A stretch of DNA of 14,115 nt. Origin: Bacillota bacterium. Its GTDB lineage: Bacteria > Bacillota > Clostridia > Oscillospirales > Acutalibacteraceae. Below, piece by piece: positions 12,381 through 14,115 of this stretch. Each line of letters starts with the position of its first letter. Position 1 is the first letter of the stretch. Location of the stretch: positions 1 through 14,115 of the forward strand of contig JAEXDU010000226.1 of assembly GCA_023401495.1 (NCBI GenBank), written 5' to 3'. The position numbers were made by a program, and so were the translations under genes. Under the pieces are notes generated by a model, which saw only the letters and a list, made by a program, of their open reading frames with translations, was not told the DNA's origin and searched no databases.

Positions 12381-13975
12381 ACATTGTGATTTACGCCCGG
12401 TATTCCAGTCACAATCAGACAGAACAATCCATTGAAGGGCAGCTTGACACCTGTTACCAATATGCTAAAAATAATGAGTACATTGTGGTTGGTGAATACA
12501 TCGACCGGGCACAGAGCGGCACCACGGACAACAGAACCGAATTTCAACGCATGATTTCCGACAGCGACAAACACACTTTTGAAGCTGTTCTTGTTTACCA
12601 ACTTGACCGTTTCGCGCGTAACCGATATGACAGCGCAATCAATAAGCAAAGGCTGAAAAAGAACGGTGTCCGGGTGATTTCCGCGCGGGAGAATATTAGC
12701 GACGATGCAAGCGGTATTCTTGTAGAAGGTGTTCTGGAAAGCATGGCGGAATATTATTCCGCTGAGTTATCTCAGAAAATCCGCCGAGGTATGAACATCA
12801 ATGCGGAAAAGCATCTGAGCAACGGCAGCAATCCCGGCCTTGGTTATGTGGTTGATGAAGAACGCCGGTTCCATATCGACCCGCAGACCGCCCCTATCGT
12901 CCGTGAAATCTTTGAAATGTATGCAAGCGGCAAAACTGTGACGAAAATCAATCGGTATCTGAATGAGAAGCGAATCAAAACCTCCCACGGCAATGACTTT
13001 AATAAAAATAGCTTACATCGGCTTTTGAGGAATAAGCGGTATATTGGTTATTATATCTACAAGGATACGGAAGTCCCGGACGCAATGCCCCGTATTCTTG
13101 ATGATGAACTTTTTAACCGGGTTCAGCGGATTCTTGACCGCAATAAAAAAGCCCCCGCAAGAGCGAGAGGAAAAAAAGAATACATTTTGACAACCAAGTT
13201 GTTTTGCGGGTACTGCCGGGAAATGATGATAGGTTACAGCGGAACAAGTAAGACCGGAACCACGTACCATTATTATATCTGCAAGAATAGCCGAAAAAAG
13301 CTGTGCAAAAAGAAAGTTGTCAACAAACAGGCTATCGAAGATAGAGTTGTTTCAGAGTGCCGAAAACTACTGACAGATAACAATATTAAGAAAATTGCGG
13401 GGGCGGTTGACGCTACCTGTAAAGCAGACTATGACAGTTCGGCTATCAAGCGAATAAAGGAAGCGATACAGGAAGCCGACCGGGCAATTGAAAACCTCTG
13501 GAAAGCCTTGGAGCGTGGACAGGCCATCGATATGATAACCGAGCGCATTAACCAGCGAAAGCAGGAAAAAGAGCAATTGCAGGGACAGCTTGCGATTGAA
13601 ACTGGAAAACAGATTGTTTTCACCGCTCCACAGATTGAAGCATTTCTCTATTCACTGAAAAAGGGTAAAGTGGACGATGAAAATAACCGCAAAGGGATTA
13701 TCAATATTTTTCTCCGTGCAGTTTATCTATGGGACGATAAAATAACGCTAATTCTAAACGGCGGGGACACGCCAATCACGATTGAAGATATTCTTCTTGA
13801 TGAAATTGAAGCCAATAATGAGGCCTTTGTTAGTTCGTCTATGGTTGCGGACGCTCCACCAAATCAAAGGACAAATTTTGATACAATGAAAGCCGCCTAT
13901 CAAGGGTGGCTTTTATTGTATCTATGCCTCAAAAAGCCTGTAAATACGAGCATTTGCGGGCCTCGCCCTTTTTGA
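12377..13975 (+). CDS. Large serine recombinase (integrase/excisionase of the element)
   Basis: 532 aa in the integrated state. N-terminal resolvase domain: YARYSSHNQTEQSIEGQ with nucleophile Ser10, IDRAQSGTTDNRTEFQRMI, YQLDRFARNRYDS, then the recombinase domain (PGLGYVVDEERRFHIDPQTAPIVREIFEMY..., about 153-260), a zinc ribbon (Cys277, Cys280, Cys302, Cys310) and a coiled-coil (about 375-425). TnpX/TndX-like; cuts and rejoins DNA at att sites via Ser-DNA links. The ATG at 12377 is preferred because the N-terminus MNIVIYARYS is standard. Codon 496 (Asn) ends the att core; the last 36 residues are encoded by chromosomal DNA and cross a terminator hairpin. In the circle the tail would be the 19 residues coded at 2839-2895. 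Confidence 0.93.
   Translation: MNIVIYARYSSHNQTEQSIEGQLDTCYQYAKNNEYIVVGEYIDRAQSGTTDNRTEFQRMISDSDKHTFEAVLVYQLDRFARNRYDSAINKQRLKKNGVRVISARENISDDASGILVEGVLESMAEYYSAELSQKIRRGMNINAEKHLSNGSNPGLGYVVDEERRFHIDPQTAPIVREIFEMYASGKTVTKINRYLNEKRIKTSHGNDFNKNSLHRLLRNKRYIGYYIYKDTEVPDAMPRILDDELFNRVQRILDRNKKAPARARGKKEYILTTKLFCGYCREMMIGYSGTSKTGTTYHYYICKNSRKKLCKKKVVNKQAIEDRVVSECRKLLTDNNIKKIAGAVDATCKADYDSSAIKRIKEAIQEADRAIENLWKALERGQAIDMITERINQRKQEKEQLQGQLAIETGKQIVFTAPQIEAFLYSLKKGKVDDENNRKGIINIFLRAVYLWDDKITLILNGGDTPITIEDILLDEIEANNEAFVSSSMVADAPPNQRTNFDTMKAAYQGWLLLYLCLKKPVNTSICGPRPF
13855..13864 (+). repeat. attR core (direct repeat copy 2)
   Basis: TCCACCAAAT, identical to the tRNA-Ala 3' end at 2829-2838, in frame as Pro-Pro-Asn codons of the recombinase. 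To its right the DNA is inferred to be the original chromosomal sequence downstream of the tRNA. Confidence 0.72.
13880..13922 (+). terminator. Terminator hairpin within the recombinase 3' end, probably the tRNA's original terminator
   Basis: 18-bp stem (13880-13897 with 13905-13922, two G-U pairs) with loop TATCAAG and a T-rich 3' arm (GGCTTTTATTGTATC). A terminator inside a reading frame is odd; it makes sense if this DNA followed the tRNA-Ala gene before the element inserted. Confidence 0.78.
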
Positions 13976-14115
13976 ATGGAAGCCTCACAACATCGCGCGG
14001 CCAGCCCCAATCCGCGTCGCCTCTCATTTTCTGTGCCTCAAACTCAAGATTCTGCACCCCCCCCCTCCACATATTGAGTGTCATTTTCAGAAGATGGTTT
14101 TTCACCAAATAGGGA
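13929..14115 (-). CDS. Open frame of unknown function, convergent, cut by the window edge
   Basis: A minus-strand frame stays open from the right edge to TGA at 13931-13929, reading ...GGVQNLEFEAQKMRGDAD... and ending ARKCSYLQAF. It contains no recognisable domain and crosses a run of nine C/G (14057-14065), so a one-base change there would shift it. The opposite strand is also open here, so coding is not established; it may be a noncoding chromosomal repeat. Confidence 0.2.
   Translation of the reverse strand, partial: PYLVKNHLLKMTLNMWRGGVQNLEFEAQKMRGDADWGWPRDVVRLPFKKGEARKCSYLQAF

Noticed and set aside
13958..13973. Small GGGC/GCCC hairpin plus T5 at the recombinase stop
   Set aside because: Only a 4-bp stem; too weak to call a terminator next to the much stronger hairpin at 13880-13922.
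13906..14112. 68-aa plus-strand frame beyond the recombinase
   Set aside because: It overlaps the recombinase 3' end and a terminator, has no ribosome site and no domain.

Overview
The window looks like chromosomal DNA of a Gram-positive anaerobe of the Clostridia, perhaps an Oscillospiraceae/Ruminococcaceae relative. This is inferred from strong GGAGG-type ribosome binding sites, Firmicutes-type promoters, a tRNA gene with encoded CCA, and the kinds of mobile genes present. An integrated mobile element of about 11 kb sits in it. I could not run any search; family names rest on motifs read from the translations.

Left flank (1-2835) is GC-richer housekeeping DNA: the 5' part of rarA (minus), glyA (minus, own promoter), nth (plus) and a tRNA-Ala(CGC) gene with a near-consensus promoter.

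The element runs from the 3' end of the tRNA (core TCCACCAAAT, 2829-2838) to a second copy of the same 10 bp at 13855-13864, inside the 3' end of a large serine recombinase gene. Joining the two ends as in a circle gives the recombinase a different C-terminus (19 residues, stop at 2896-2898) followed 10 nt later by a terminator at 2909-2945. In the integrated state the gene instead reads into the chromosome and through what looks like the tRNA's own displaced terminator (13880-13922).

Inside, left to right: (a) an AT-rich two-gene minus-strand cassette (187-aa unknown protein plus a 504-aa TPR-HEPN protein with an R-x4-H RNase motif), a candidate defence or toxin module; (b) a minus-strand transfer/replication operon: small 78-aa protein, two-membrane-segment protein, FtsK/TcpA-like ATPase, CRESS-type Rep (HUH endonuclease plus SF3 helicase) and a 55-aa protein. 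Just upstream of rep is a hairpin whose loop carries TAGTATTAC, the nonanucleotide of circovirus/geminivirus-type rolling-circle origins; (c) a hairpin-rich noncoding stretch (8181-8753); (d) small regulatory genes on minus (156 aa, 78 aa, an XRE repressor with a coupled 44-aa ORF); (e) a secreted seven-repeat RCC1 propeller cargo gene (plus); (f) an XRE regulator, a four-tier hairpin with a possible 29-codon leader, and the serine recombinase (plus).

Together: the recombinase would excise and integrate the element, the Rep would nick the origin and drive rolling-circle replication and/or act as relaxase, and the membrane/FtsK pair would couple or pump DNA. No type IV secretion genes are visible, so the element is best read as an integrative mobilizable element or self-replicating integrative plasmid. 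Right of 13864 is short chromosomal flank with no recognised gene.
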